64,000 nucleotides of DNA from Castellaniella sp. (GTDB taxonomy: Bacteria > Pseudomonadota > Gammaproteobacteria > Burkholderiales > Burkholderiaceae_B), in contig NZ_JAUCCU010000001.1 in the NCBI RefSeq assembly GCF_034675845.1, forward strand, positions 1,178,001-1,242,000. Direction: 5' to 3'. The translations under genes were made by a program, and so were the position numbers. Under the pieces are notes generated by a model. That model saw only the letters and a list, made by a program, of their open reading frames with translations. It was not told the origin of the DNA and made no database searches. Positions 8,764-17,891 of this stretch are shown here, one piece after another. The first letter of the stretch is position 1, and every line of letters starts with the position of its first letter.

Positions 8764-10166
8764 AGTGGACTCCCTAGTTGTGCGGGCACACGGCTGACAG
8801 AGCCGGCCCCCATGATGATGACCACGTCGCCATCACGTGCGAAATCCTGGATGGCGGCTGCCATATCACCGACCTGCTCGATAAATACAGGTTCGACCTT
8901 GCCCGCCACCCTCAAGCCACGCGCCAGCGCACGGCCATCGGCGGCGATCAACGGCGCTTCGCCTGCGGCATAAACCTCGGTCAACAAAACCGCATCGGCC
9001 TGACTGAGCACCTGAATGAAATCTTCGAAGCAATCGCGAGTGCGCGTGTAGCGGTGCGGCTGAAATGCCAGCACGATGCGCCGGTCCGGCCACGCCCCTC
9101 GGGCCGCCGCCAGCGTGGCGGCCATCTCTACCGGATGGTGCCCATAGTCATCCACCACGGTGTAGCGGCCACCGCCATGGCCTGCGGCAACTTCAAACTG
9201 GCCGACCTGGGTAAAACGACGTCCTACGCCGCGGAACTGCACCAATGATTCCACGATTGCCTCGTCGGATACCCCCAGCTCGGTGGCCACGGCAATCGTG
9301 GCCAGGGCATTGAGCACATTGTGCCGCCCCGGCAGATTCAGACAAATATTCAGGGGCGCCAACGCCCCATGCGCCCCTTGGCGCTCGACCACAAAGCACA
9401 TAGATGTCCCCTTGGCCTGCAAATCGTGAGCACGCACCTGGGCCGGCATATCAATGCCATACGTGGTGATGGGCCGGGAAACAAAGGGAATGATCTCGCG
9501 TACGTTCGGGTCATCCAGGCACAGAATGGCGCTGCCATAAAAGGGCAGGCGCTGGGTGAACTCGACAAAGGCGCTTTTCAGCCGCGCCACATCATGACCA
9601 TAGGTATCCATGTGGTCCATGTCGATATTGGTGATCACCGCCATGACCGGCAGCAGGTTCAGGAACGACGCGTCCGACTCGTCGGCCTCGACCACGATAT
9701 ATTCACCCTGCCCAAGCCGGGCATTGGCATCCGCGGCATTCAAACGTCCGCCAATCACAAAGGTCGGGTCCAGGCCGCCAGCCGCCAAGACGCTGGCCAC
9801 CAAGCTGGTGGTCGTGGTCTTGCCATGGGTGCCGGCCACCGCAATACCGCGCTTCAGGCGCATCAGTTCGGCCAGCATCAAGGCGCGCGGCACCACCGGC
9901 ACATGCGCAGCCCGCGCCGCCAGGACCTCTGGGTTATCGGCATGAATGGCCGTGGACGTGATGATTGCCCCCGCCCCCTGGATATGCTCGGCGGCATGGC
10001 CGATGCTGATGCGCGCACCCAGGGCCGCCAGACGGCGGGTGACGGCGGTTTCCTGTACGTCGGAACCGCTGATGGCATAGCCCAGATTCAGCAGCACCTC
10101 GGCAATGCCGCTCATGCCGGCACCGCCAATGCCGACAAAATGAAGATTATGTATCCGATGTTTCAT
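8760..10166 (-). CDS. murC: UDP-N-acetylmuramate--L-alanine ligase MurC
   Basis: MurC adds L-alanine to UDP-MurNAc in the cytoplasm. The 468-residue protein begins MKHRIHNLHFVGIGGAGMSG (Rossmann UDP-binding loop), has the P-loop VAGTHGKTTTTSLVASVL, the central-domain metal and substrate blocks EADESDASFL and TNIDMDHMDTYG, and the C-terminal domain block VDDYGHHPVEMAATL. All catalytic signatures of the Mur ligase family are present. It is coupled by 4-base overlaps to murG upstream and ddl downstream. Confidence 0.97.
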   Translation of the reverse strand: MKHRIHNLHFVGIGGAGMSGIAEVLLNLGYAISGSDVQETAVTRRLAALGARISIGHAAEHIQGAGAIITSTAIHADNPEVLAARAAHVPVVPRALMLAELMRLKRGIAVAGTHGKTTTTSLVASVLAAGGLDPTFVIGGRLNAADANARLGQGEYIVVEADESDASFLNLLPVMAVITNIDMDHMDTYGHDVARLKSAFVEFTQRLPFYGSAILCLDDPNVREIIPFVSRPITTYGIDMPAQVRAHDLQAKGTSMCFVVERQGAHGALAPLNICLNLPGRHNVLNALATIAVATELGVSDEAIVESLVQFRGVGRRFTQVGQFEVAAGHGGGRYTVVDDYGHHPVEMAATLAAARGAWPDRRIVLAFQPHRYTRTRDCFEDFIQVLSQADAVLLTEVYAAGEAPLIAADGRALARGLRVAGKVEPVFIEQVGDMAAAIQDFARDGDVVIIMGAGSVSRVPAQLGSPL

Positions 10167-11236
10167 GCCGATTCCTCTTTGGTATGAACGCAGGCCTCGG
10201 CAATCAGCTGCGTGGCATTCAAACTTGCGTGTTCATGGGCGTGTTGGGCGACCGCAGCCAGCTCGTCCCGGCTGCGAGCAGCCAGCCAGTCCGCCAGCCA
10301 GTCCGGGTCCAGTTCTGCCTGGGGCTTTAGCCATCCCCCCTGACAGTCCGACAGATATCGCGCATTGGCGGTCTGGTGATCATCAATCGCAGACGGCAGA
10401 GGAATGAATAGCGCAGCCACCCCGACGGCGGCGATCTCGGCCACCGTCATGGCGCCCGCCCGACAGATCACCAGATCCGCCTCGGCCAGCGCCTGCGCCA
10501 TGTCGTCGATAAAGGCGACCGGGCGCGCCTGTACGCCCAGCCGCTCGTAATGTTGCTGCACCTGAACCAGATGGCGCTCGCCAGTCTGATGCAATACCTG
10601 CGGGCGCGCGGCGGAATCCAGCCGCGCCAGCGCATCCGGCACCAGGGCATTGATGCGGGCAGCCCCCAAACTGCCGCCCAGCACCAACAGGCGCAAGCCC
10701 CCTTGGCGCTCAGCGTAGCGCTGCGCGACGGGGGCTACCGACAGCAAGGCCTGGCGCACAGGATTCCCCACCATCACGCACCCCGGCAAAGCACCCGGAA
10801 AGCCCGCCAAGCTGCGTCGGGCCAGACGCGACAGCAGCCGATTGGCGGTTCCCGCCACGGCGTTCTGCTCGTGAATGACCAGGGGGATGCCTCCGAGGCG
10901 GGCCATCAGCCCGCCCGGCACTGCCGCATAGCCGCCCATGCCCAGCACCACATCCGGGCGATGCAGGCGCAACAGCCGATGCGCCTGCAAACAAGCGGAC
11001 GCCAGCGTAAACGGCAGCTTCAGCAAAGCCATCAGGCCCTTGCCACGCACCCCGCCAAAATACAAAGGCAACAAGGTAATTCCCTGGGCGGGCACCAGGC
11101 GCCCTTCCATGCGATCCGGATTGCCCAGCCACAACACGCGCCAGCCCTTTGATTGCAGCGCCTCCGCCACGGCCAGACCCGGCATGATGTGCCCGCCAGT
11201 GCCGCCTGCCATGATCAGAATCAGGGCTTGCTTCAT
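10163..11236 (-). CDS. murG: UDP-GlcNAc--undecaprenyl-PP-MurNAc-pentapeptide GlcNAc transferase MurG
   Basis: MurG makes lipid II from lipid I on the inner face of the cytoplasmic membrane. The 357-residue product starts at 11236 (MKQALILIMAGGTGGHIMPG), overlapping the ftsW stop by 4 bases; the longer open frame upstream lies within ftsW. The glycine-rich GGTGGH loop is at residues 11-16, GLGNPDR-type and MGGYAAVPGG blocks follow, and the C-terminal GT28 domain has VLGGSLGA and the UDP-GlcNAc site CRAGAMTVAEIAAVGVAALFIP. Normal length. Confidence 0.97.
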   Translation of the reverse strand: MKQALILIMAGGTGGHIMPGLAVAEALQSKGWRVLWLGNPDRMEGRLVPAQGITLLPLYFGGVRGKGLMALLKLPFTLASACLQAHRLLRLHRPDVVLGMGGYAAVPGGLMARLGGIPLVIHEQNAVAGTANRLLSRLARRSLAGFPGALPGCVMVGNPVRQALLSVAPVAQRYAERQGGLRLLVLGGSLGAARINALVPDALARLDSAARPQVLHQTGERHLVQVQQHYERLGVQARPVAFIDDMAQALAEADLVICRAGAMTVAEIAAVGVAALFIPLPSAIDDHQTANARYLSDCQGGWLKPQAELDPDWLADWLAARSRDELAAVAQHAHEHASLNATQLIAEACVHTKEESA

Positions 11237-12426
11237 CGCCTTTTCCCCCGCATCATGCTGCGCGTCTCGTAATCCACCCGCAGCAACAAGGCAATGCCGA
11301 CCAGATTCAGCACAATGCCCGATCCGCCATAGCTCACCAAGGGCAGGGTCAGGCCTTTGGTGGGCAACAGGCCCAGGCAGACACCGATATTGATGAAGGC
11401 TTGCACGCCGATCCACAATGCCACGCCCTGAGCCACCAGCCCGTCAAACACGCGCTCCAGCACCATGGCCTGGCGGGCGATATCAAAGCCCCGCAAGACG
11501 ATGAAGATGAACACCGCCACCAGACAGGCCACCCCGACAAAACCCAGTTCTTCGCCGATCACCGCCACGATAAAGTCCGTGTGGGCCTCAGGCAGATAAT
11601 GCAGTTTTTCAATACTGGCACCTAGGCCCACGCCAAACCATTCTCCGCGCCCCAGGGCGATCAGGGAATGGGAAAGCTGATAGGCGCTGCCGTACGTATT
11701 TTCAGGATTCCAGGGGTCCAGATAAACGAACAGGCGTTCCCGGCGCCAGGGCGACATCCAGATCAACAAGAAAAAACACGACATCACCCCCGCCAGCAGC
11801 GTGATGAAAAGCTTGAGGTTGATGCCGCCAATAAACAAGATGCCCACCGCAATCGCACCGATGACGATGAAGGCCCCCAGATCAGGCTCGGTCAGCAACA
11901 AGAAGCCCACCACGCCCAGCGTGGCGGCCATCGGCATGAAACCGCGCAAAAAACCTTGCAGGTGATCGCGTTTGCGCACGACATAATCTGCCGCGAACAG
12001 CACCACCGCGACCTTCATCAGTTCGGATGGCTGGAAATTGATGGGTCCCAACGGCAACCAGCGTCGCGCGCCATTGACCTCGCGACCGATGCCAGGCACC
12101 AAAACAACCATGAGCAGCAGCAGGGTCAGGGCAAACAAAGGCAAGGCAAGCTTTTGCCAGACCCGCATGGGCACGCTGGCGGTAAATAGGGCTGCCAGCA
12201 AACCCACCATGATAAATATGGCATGTCGGATGACAAAATAGAACCGGCCGTAGCTTTCATAGCGCGGGCCATCCGCCAACGCAATGGAGGCCGAATACAC
12301 CATTAACAAACCAAACAAGGCCAAGGCACTGACCGCCACAATCAGCCCCATATCAATGCTGGACATGGTGGTACGCCCCGGCGGCACCGTATTCAAACTG
12401 GCTCCGAGGCCGGCGAGCACGCTCAC
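11233..12426 (-). CDS. ftsW: Septal peptidoglycan glycosyltransferase FtsW
   Basis: FtsW is the SEDS-family glycan polymerase that works with FtsI at the septum. The 397-residue protein has about ten hydrophobic membrane segments. Conserved SEDS blocks are GARRWLPLGPINFQPSELMK (with the extracytoplasmic FQPSE), LLTEPDLGAFIVIG, GWGLGASIEKL-like GVGLGASIEKLHYLPEAHTD, and the C-terminal PTKGLTLPLVSYGGSGI. The chosen ATG overlaps the murD stop by 4 bases; an internal Met (residue 21) is an alternative start. Membership in the dcw cluster separates it from RodA. Confidence 0.96.
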   Translation of the reverse strand: MSVLAGLGASLNTVPPGRTTMSSIDMGLIVAVSALALFGLLMVYSASIALADGPRYESYGRFYFVIRHAIFIMVGLLAALFTASVPMRVWQKLALPLFALTLLLLMVVLVPGIGREVNGARRWLPLGPINFQPSELMKVAVVLFAADYVVRKRDHLQGFLRGFMPMAATLGVVGFLLLTEPDLGAFIVIGAIAVGILFIGGINLKLFITLLAGVMSCFFLLIWMSPWRRERLFVYLDPWNPENTYGSAYQLSHSLIALGRGEWFGVGLGASIEKLHYLPEAHTDFIVAVIGEELGFVGVACLVAVFIFIVLRGFDIARQAMVLERVFDGLVAQGVALWIGVQAFINIGVCLGLLPTKGLTLPLVSYGGSGIVLNLVGIALLLRVDYETRSMMRGKRR

Positions 12427-13952
12427 GACACCTCTCCCCGATCCGCCGCCAACTCGCGCACCGCTTCAACAAAGCAGGCGCTGCGATGTGCATAATTGCG
12501 AAACATATCCATGCTGGCGCAGGCGGGCGACAGCAATACCGCATCCCCTGGCTGGGCCAGATCCAAGCCCTGGCGAACCGCGTCCTCCAGGCTGCTGCAT
12601 GACCGCAATGGCACCTCGCTGGCAGCCAGCGCCTGGCGGATCAGGGGGCCGTCCTGGCCGATCAGCAGCACGGCGCGGGCGTGGGCCTGTACTGCCGGCA
12701 ACAAGGGAGAGAAATCCTGGCCTTTGCCCAATCCCCCGGCGATCAACACCACCGGCTGCCCCAAGCCCTGCAAGGCTGCCAGCGTGGCCCCGACATTGGT
12801 GCCCTTGCTGTCATCAATAAAATCCACCCCGGCAATAGCCTGAATGAACTCCGTGCGGTGGGCCTCACCGCGATAGCTGCGCAAGGCATGCAACATGCCT
12901 GCCCAATCCCACCCCGCCGCCGCCCCCAACGCCAACGCCGCCTGGGCATTCAGCGCATTGTGCCGCCCCCGGATCTGCAAGGCATCGACCGGCATCAAGG
13001 CCTGCGCTGCACCGTTCGGGCGGCTATTGATCACGGGAACATTGGATTTACGCCGGGAAGCGGGCATCCCCCCCTCTAGCGCCGTCGGCGTCACCGTCGC
13101 CAGCCAATCCAGGCCATGACGCGACCACAGTCCCAAATCGCCCTCTAGTTCAGGGGTATCCAGACCAAAGCTGCGCACCTCCGCTGCGGCCAGATCAGCC
13201 ACCATGGCGCGCACCACCGCATCGGCGCGATTGACCACCCGCACGCGGCTCATGCCCAGCAAACGGGCCTTGGCAGCAGCATACGCAGCCATCGAGCCAT
13301 GCCAATCCAGATGATCCTGCGTGACATTCAAGACGACTGCGGCATCCGCTGCCAGCGAAAAAACCGACTCCAGCTGGAAACTGGAAAGTTCCAGCACCCA
13401 GACCTCCGGCAAATCATCGGCCTGCAAGGCATCTTGCAGGCTCGCCAGAGCAGCAGGGCTAATGTTGCCGGCCGCCCGGACGCTGCGCCCACAACCTTCG
13501 GCCAGATGTCGCACCAACGACGTGACCGTGGTCTTGCCATTGGTGCCGGTGATCGCCAGCACAGCAGGGGCATAGCCCTGGGTCTTCAGATCGTTCAAGG
13601 CCCGGGCAAACAATTCGATCTCGCCCAGCACCTCGACTCCCCGGCTACGCGCCGTGGCCAGCAGGGATGATAAAGGCTCAGTATGCGGATTCAGCCCCGG
13701 ACTCAGGACCAGGGCGACGACCTCTTCCAGCACAGCATCCTGCAGCGCATCCGGCCCCAGCTGAAAATCCGCTTCGATGCCCAAACGCTGGACGTCGGAC
13801 AGCCCGCTGGGGGCAAGTCGCGTATCCGCGACGCGCAGACCCACCCCCTGGCTGGCGCACCAATGGGCGGCAGCCACGCCGGTCTCGCCCAACCCCAGAA
13901 TCAGGGTCAGGCCATCGCGGCGCAAGGAGGGGAACTGGTACGCGGCCATCAT
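12423..13952 (-). CDS. murD: UDP-N-acetylmuramoylalanine--D-glutamate ligase MurD
   Basis: MurD adds D-glutamate to UDP-MurNAc-L-Ala. The frame is open far upstream through mraY, but the true start is the ATG at 13952, whose ATGA overlaps the mraY stop; this gives 509 residues beginning MMAAYQFPSLRRDGLTLILG. The P-loop is AITGTNGKTTVTSLVRHL, NVTQDHLDWHGSMAAYAAAK is the central-domain block, and FIDDSKGTNVGATLAAL marks the C-terminal domain. It is longer than the E. coli enzyme (438 residues), with extra sequence around the region containing LEGGMPASRRKSNVPVINSR. Confidence 0.96.
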   Translation of the reverse strand: MMAAYQFPSLRRDGLTLILGLGETGVAAAHWCASQGVGLRVADTRLAPSGLSDVQRLGIEADFQLGPDALQDAVLEEVVALVLSPGLNPHTEPLSSLLATARSRGVEVLGEIELFARALNDLKTQGYAPAVLAITGTNGKTTVTSLVRHLAEGCGRSVRAAGNISPAALASLQDALQADDLPEVWVLELSSFQLESVFSLAADAAVVLNVTQDHLDWHGSMAAYAAAKARLLGMSRVRVVNRADAVVRAMVADLAAAEVRSFGLDTPELEGDLGLWSRHGLDWLATVTPTALEGGMPASRRKSNVPVINSRPNGAAQALMPVDALQIRGRHNALNAQAALALGAAAGWDWAGMLHALRSYRGEAHRTEFIQAIAGVDFIDDSKGTNVGATLAALQGLGQPVVLIAGGLGKGQDFSPLLPAVQAHARAVLLIGQDGPLIRQALAASEVPLRSCSSLEDAVRQGLDLAQPGDAVLLSPACASMDMFRNYAHRSACFVEAVRELAADRGEVS

Positions 13953-15121
13953 CGCAATTTCAGACTGGACAGACCAATCAACACCAGCATCATGGTGATG
14001 ATCCAGAAGCGCACCACCACCTGGGTTTCCTTCCAGCCGGAGACCTCGAAATGATGATGCAAAGGGGCCATGCGAAAAATACGCCGACCCTCGCCATAGC
14101 GTTTTTTGGTGTATTTGAACCAACTGACCTGCAACATCACCGACAGGGTCTCGACCACGAAGACCCCGCCCATGATGAACAGCACGATTTCCTGGCGCAC
14201 GATGACCGCAATCGTGCCTAAGGCCCCGCCCAGGGCCAACGCCCCCACATCGCCCATGAAGACCTGGGCCGGATAGGCGTTGAACCACAAAAAGGCCAGC
14301 CCGGCCCCTGCGATGGCGGCACACAGCACCATCAGTTCGGAAGCCCCGGGAATATAGGGAAACAGCAGGTATTTGGAATAATCCACCCGGCCCACCACAT
14401 AGGCGAAAATCCCCAGCGCCGAGCCGATCATCACGGTGGGCATGATGGCCAGGCCATCCAGGCCATCCGTCAGGTTGACCGCATTGCTGGTGCCCACGAT
14501 GACCAGCCAAGTCAGCGCCACAAAGCCGAATACCCCCAGGGGATAGCGCACGCTCTTGAAAAACGGCACGATCAGATCAGCCTGGGATGGCAGCGGCATG
14601 GCAAAGCCACTGAACACCCAATCCCGAAACAAGGGCCAGAGTTCAGTATTGGCAGGCACCGAGACGGCAAAACTCAGGTACACAGCCGCCACGGCGCCAA
14701 TCAAGGCCTGCCAGAAAAACTTCTGCCGCGCCGGCATGCCTTCCGGATCATGGTGCACGACCTTGCGATAATCATCGGCCCAACCTATCCAGCCAAACCC
14801 GAACGTCACCAGCAAGACCACCCAGACAAAACGATTGGTCCAATCGGCCCACAGCAGCGTACTGATGGCAATGGCAATCAGGATCAAGGCGCCGCCCATA
14901 GTGGGCGTGCCGTTTTTCTGCAGGTGCGTCTGGGGGCCGTAGCTGCGTACCGACTGCCCGATCTTCATGGCGGTCAGGCGACGAATCAGCCACGGCCCTG
15001 CCAGCAAGCCAATGGCCAGTGCCGTGGCCGAGGCCAGCAAAGCCCGAAAGGTAATGTATTCAACAACACCGAAGGCCCGAAAGTGATGATCCGCCAGCCA
15101 GCGGGCAAGCTCAAGCAGCAT
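13949..15121 (-). CDS. mraY: Phospho-MurNAc-pentapeptide transferase MraY
   Basis: MraY transfers phospho-MurNAc-pentapeptide to undecaprenyl phosphate, forming lipid I. Starting at 15121 (MLLELARWLADHHFRAFGVV) the protein is 390 residues with about ten membrane segments. Catalytic and Mg-binding blocks are visible: QKNGTPTMGG, GWADDYRK (Asp-Asp), NAVNLTDGLDGLA, the GDVGALALGG loop and the PLHHHFE motif near the C-terminus. Its start lies 11 bases inside the end of murEF and its stop overlaps murD by 4 bases. Confidence 0.97.
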   Translation of the reverse strand: MLLELARWLADHHFRAFGVVEYITFRALLASATALAIGLLAGPWLIRRLTAMKIGQSVRSYGPQTHLQKNGTPTMGGALILIAIAISTLLWADWTNRFVWVVLLVTFGFGWIGWADDYRKVVHHDPEGMPARQKFFWQALIGAVAAVYLSFAVSVPANTELWPLFRDWVFSGFAMPLPSQADLIVPFFKSVRYPLGVFGFVALTWLVIVGTSNAVNLTDGLDGLAIMPTVMIGSALGIFAYVVGRVDYSKYLLFPYIPGASELMVLCAAIAGAGLAFLWFNAYPAQVFMGDVGALALGGALGTIAVIVRQEIVLFIMGGVFVVETLSVMLQVSWFKYTKKRYGEGRRIFRMAPLHHHFEVSGWKETQVVVRFWIITMMLVLIGLSSLKLR

Positions 15122-17891
15122 GGTCACCCCCCTGGGAGGCAGCCTTGCTGGCGTGCAGGGCCTGCACGACACGTTCCATCTGCATGCTGCGCGACCCCTT
15201 GACGAGAATATGCGCAGGCCGCGCAGCCAGCAGCACTGGCAGCAATGCTTCAATCTCGTCAAAGGCCTGGGCGCCCTCGCCAAAAGCCCGAACGGCTTCG
15301 TGGCAGGCCGGTCCCAGTGTCAACAAGACCTGTATGCCGCACTCGCGGGCATACACTCCGACCTCGGCATGCATGGCAGGCCCCTGATCACCGACTTCGG
15401 CCATATCGCCCAGCACCAGCACCCGCCGCCCATCCAGTCCGGCCAGCACGTCAATCGCGGCACGCACTGAATCAGGATTGGCATTGTAGGTGTCGTCGAT
15501 CAGTTGAAAGCCGTCGGCCATGACCTCGGGGTGCATGCGCCCCCCGACCGGACGAAATGCGGCCAGCCCAGCGGCAATGACCGCCATGGGGGCACCCGCC
15601 GCACCCGCGCAAGCAGCGGCGGCCAGGGCATTATGCAGATTATGTCGTCCGGGCGCGTGCAGCGTCACCGCCACAGAATCGTGATTGATCTGCAGGCGGA
15701 ATTCGGTCTGCTCGGTGCCGGCACGGATCTGCGCCGCATGCACCGGCGCCGAGGCTCCGAAACCAAAGCGCTGTACGGTGCGCGCGCCCGCCAAATCCTG
15801 CCAGATATCGCTATAGGGTTCGTCATCCGGAAAGACGGCCACCCCATCGGCGGGCAAGGCCTGCAGCACCGCCCCGTTTTCCCGCGCCACCGCTTCGACC
15901 GAACTCATGAACTCCTGGTGCTCGCGCTGGGCATTATTGACCACGGCCACTGTCGGTTGGGCGATCTTGGCCAGCACGGCGATCTCGCCTGGGTGGTTCA
16001 TGCCCAGTTCCAGCACGGCGGCCCTGTGTTCGGGGCGCAAACGCATTACCGTCAGCGGCAGACCAATGTCATTATTGAAATTCCCACGGGTAGCCAATCG
16101 GCTCGCCTCACCCCACCAGGCCGCCAGAATGGCACTGAGCATTTCCTTGGTGGTGGTCTTGCCGTTACTGCCGGCCACCGCGATCACCGGCATGGTGAAC
16201 AGGCTGCGCCAGACAGTCGCCATGCGTATCAACGCCTGGCGGGTATCACCCAGCACGATCTGGGGCAGTTCGGCCCCATCCACGCGCTCGGCCACAATCG
16301 CCGCCCGGGCGCCCGCTTGGGCAGCCGCCGACAGATAGTCATGGCCATCGAAGTATTCCCCACGCAAGGCCAAGAACAGCGCCCCCTCGGGCAACTGGCG
16401 GCTATCGGTGGACAGCGGCTGACCGTGTTGCCACGTCAGTGCAAAGCGCGCCCACTCCCGATCATCGAAGGGGCTGCGGACGTGCTGGACTTCCTGGTAG
16501 GTCTCGTGACCCTTGCCCGCCAGCAGCACCACGTCTTTTTCACTGGCGCGCCAGATGGTGTCCAGAATGGCCGTGGCCCGATCCGCCTGGACCTGAGCCC
16601 CGTGGGGCATGCCGGCCACAATGGCGTCGATAATGGCCTGCGGGTCTTCGGTGCGCGGATTATCCGTGGTGACCACGACGGCATCAGCCAAGCGGCTGGT
16701 GATCTCGCCCATCAGCGGACGTTTGCCGACATCGCGATCGCCGCCGCAGCCAAACACACACAGCAAGCGCCCCCCGCGGCCCTGGGCCAGCGGACGCAGG
16801 GCCAGCAGCACGCGCTCCAGCGCATCCGGCGTGTGGGCATAATCCACCACCACCAGCGGCTGTCCGGCGCTGCTGCCGCCCACGGCACTGACCAGTTGCA
16901 AGCGGCCTGGCACAGGCTTCAGGGCAGACAGCGCCCGGGCGGTGCGGCTCAATCCCCAGCCCAGCTCGCGCAAAACACCCGCCACCAGCAGCAGATTAGA
17001 GACATTGTGTTCGCCCACGACGGGGGCCATGATCTGCACCCGTCCGCCGGGCGTGATCAGATTGAACATCAGGCCATCGGCGCCATGCTGAATATCTTCG
17101 GCCCTGAAACCGGCCCCACTGTCGCTGCGCAGGCTATAGGCCACGCGATGCATATCCGGCGCACCGGCCAGCAGCTCGACGCCCGCCGCATCATCGGCAT
17201 TGATGACGGCACTGCGCAACCCGACGCGCGTAAACAAGGCGAATTTCGCCTGCTTGTAGATCTCGAAGGTGCCGTGATAGTCCAGGTGATCCCGAGTCAG
17301 ATTGGTAAAACCCGCCACCTGAATATGCACCCCATCCAGCCGTCCCTGTTGGAGGCCGATGGAGGACGCTTCGACAGCAGCCGCCTGGCCACCAGCCTGG
17401 GTGATGGCCGCCAGGCTGCGATGCATGGTCAGCACATCCGGGGTGGTCAACATCCCGCCCAGATTGCGGCCATCCGCCAGCGTGACCCCCAGCGTGCCTA
17501 CCGTGCCGCAAGGCATGCCTTCGGCATTCAGGGCATCGGCCAGCCAGCGCGTCGTCGAGGTCTTGCCATTGGTGCCGGTCACGGCAATCACCGCCAAGGC
17601 ATCGGATGGTCGGCCATACCAGAGATGGGCAGTCTCGCCCAGCAGCGTATTCAAGCCATCGACTTGCAGCAGCGGAACCTTGGGTGGCGCACTCTGTCCG
17701 CCCCCGGCCATGCACACAATGGCGGCGGCCCCGGCATCAACAGCCTGCTGCAGGTAGTCGCGGCCATCGGTGGCTTCCCCCGGACAGGCAAAAAACACAT
17801 CACCGGGTTGAATCTGGCGCGAATCCAGACAAAGATGCGCCTGGCGATTCACACGCTCGTCCAGCCAGGCCAAAATATCAATTGCATTCAT
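15111..17891 (-). CDS. murEF: Bifunctional MurE-MurF fusion ligase
   Basis: A single 926-residue frame carries both MurE and MurF. Residues 1 to about 487 are MurE: LDSRQIQPGDVFFA, P-loop GTNGKTST (106-113), carboxylated-lysine region YKQAKFALF, and DNPRTEDP (410-417), the signature for meso-diaminopimelate use. Residues from about 490 are MurF: STDSRQ (494-499), P-loop GSNGKTTT (574-581), and IDDTYNANPDSVRAAI. The junction around 485-493 is very short and no stop or frameshift separates the halves. MurE adds m-DAP to UDP-MurNAc-dipeptide and MurF then adds D-Ala-D-Ala, so the fusion couples consecutive steps. Such fusions are known in Bordetella. Its start overlaps ftsI by 4 bases. Confidence 0.97.
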   Translation of the reverse strand: MNAIDILAWLDERVNRQAHLCLDSRQIQPGDVFFACPGEATDGRDYLQQAVDAGAAAIVCMAGGGQSAPPKVPLLQVDGLNTLLGETAHLWYGRPSDALAVIAVTGTNGKTSTTRWLADALNAEGMPCGTVGTLGVTLADGRNLGGMLTTPDVLTMHRSLAAITQAGGQAAAVEASSIGLQQGRLDGVHIQVAGFTNLTRDHLDYHGTFEIYKQAKFALFTRVGLRSAVINADDAAGVELLAGAPDMHRVAYSLRSDSGAGFRAEDIQHGADGLMFNLITPGGRVQIMAPVVGEHNVSNLLLVAGVLRELGWGLSRTARALSALKPVPGRLQLVSAVGGSSAGQPLVVVDYAHTPDALERVLLALRPLAQGRGGRLLCVFGCGGDRDVGKRPLMGEITSRLADAVVVTTDNPRTEDPQAIIDAIVAGMPHGAQVQADRATAILDTIWRASEKDVVLLAGKGHETYQEVQHVRSPFDDREWARFALTWQHGQPLSTDSRQLPEGALFLALRGEYFDGHDYLSAAAQAGARAAIVAERVDGAELPQIVLGDTRQALIRMATVWRSLFTMPVIAVAGSNGKTTTKEMLSAILAAWWGEASRLATRGNFNNDIGLPLTVMRLRPEHRAAVLELGMNHPGEIAVLAKIAQPTVAVVNNAQREHQEFMSSVEAVARENGAVLQALPADGVAVFPDDEPYSDIWQDLAGARTVQRFGFGASAPVHAAQIRAGTEQTEFRLQINHDSVAVTLHAPGRHNLHNALAAAACAGAAGAPMAVIAAGLAAFRPVGGRMHPEVMADGFQLIDDTYNANPDSVRAAIDVLAGLDGRRVLVLGDMAEVGDQGPAMHAEVGVYARECGIQVLLTLGPACHEAVRAFGEGAQAFDEIEALLPVLLAARPAHILVKGSRSMQMERVVQALHASKAASQGGDHAA

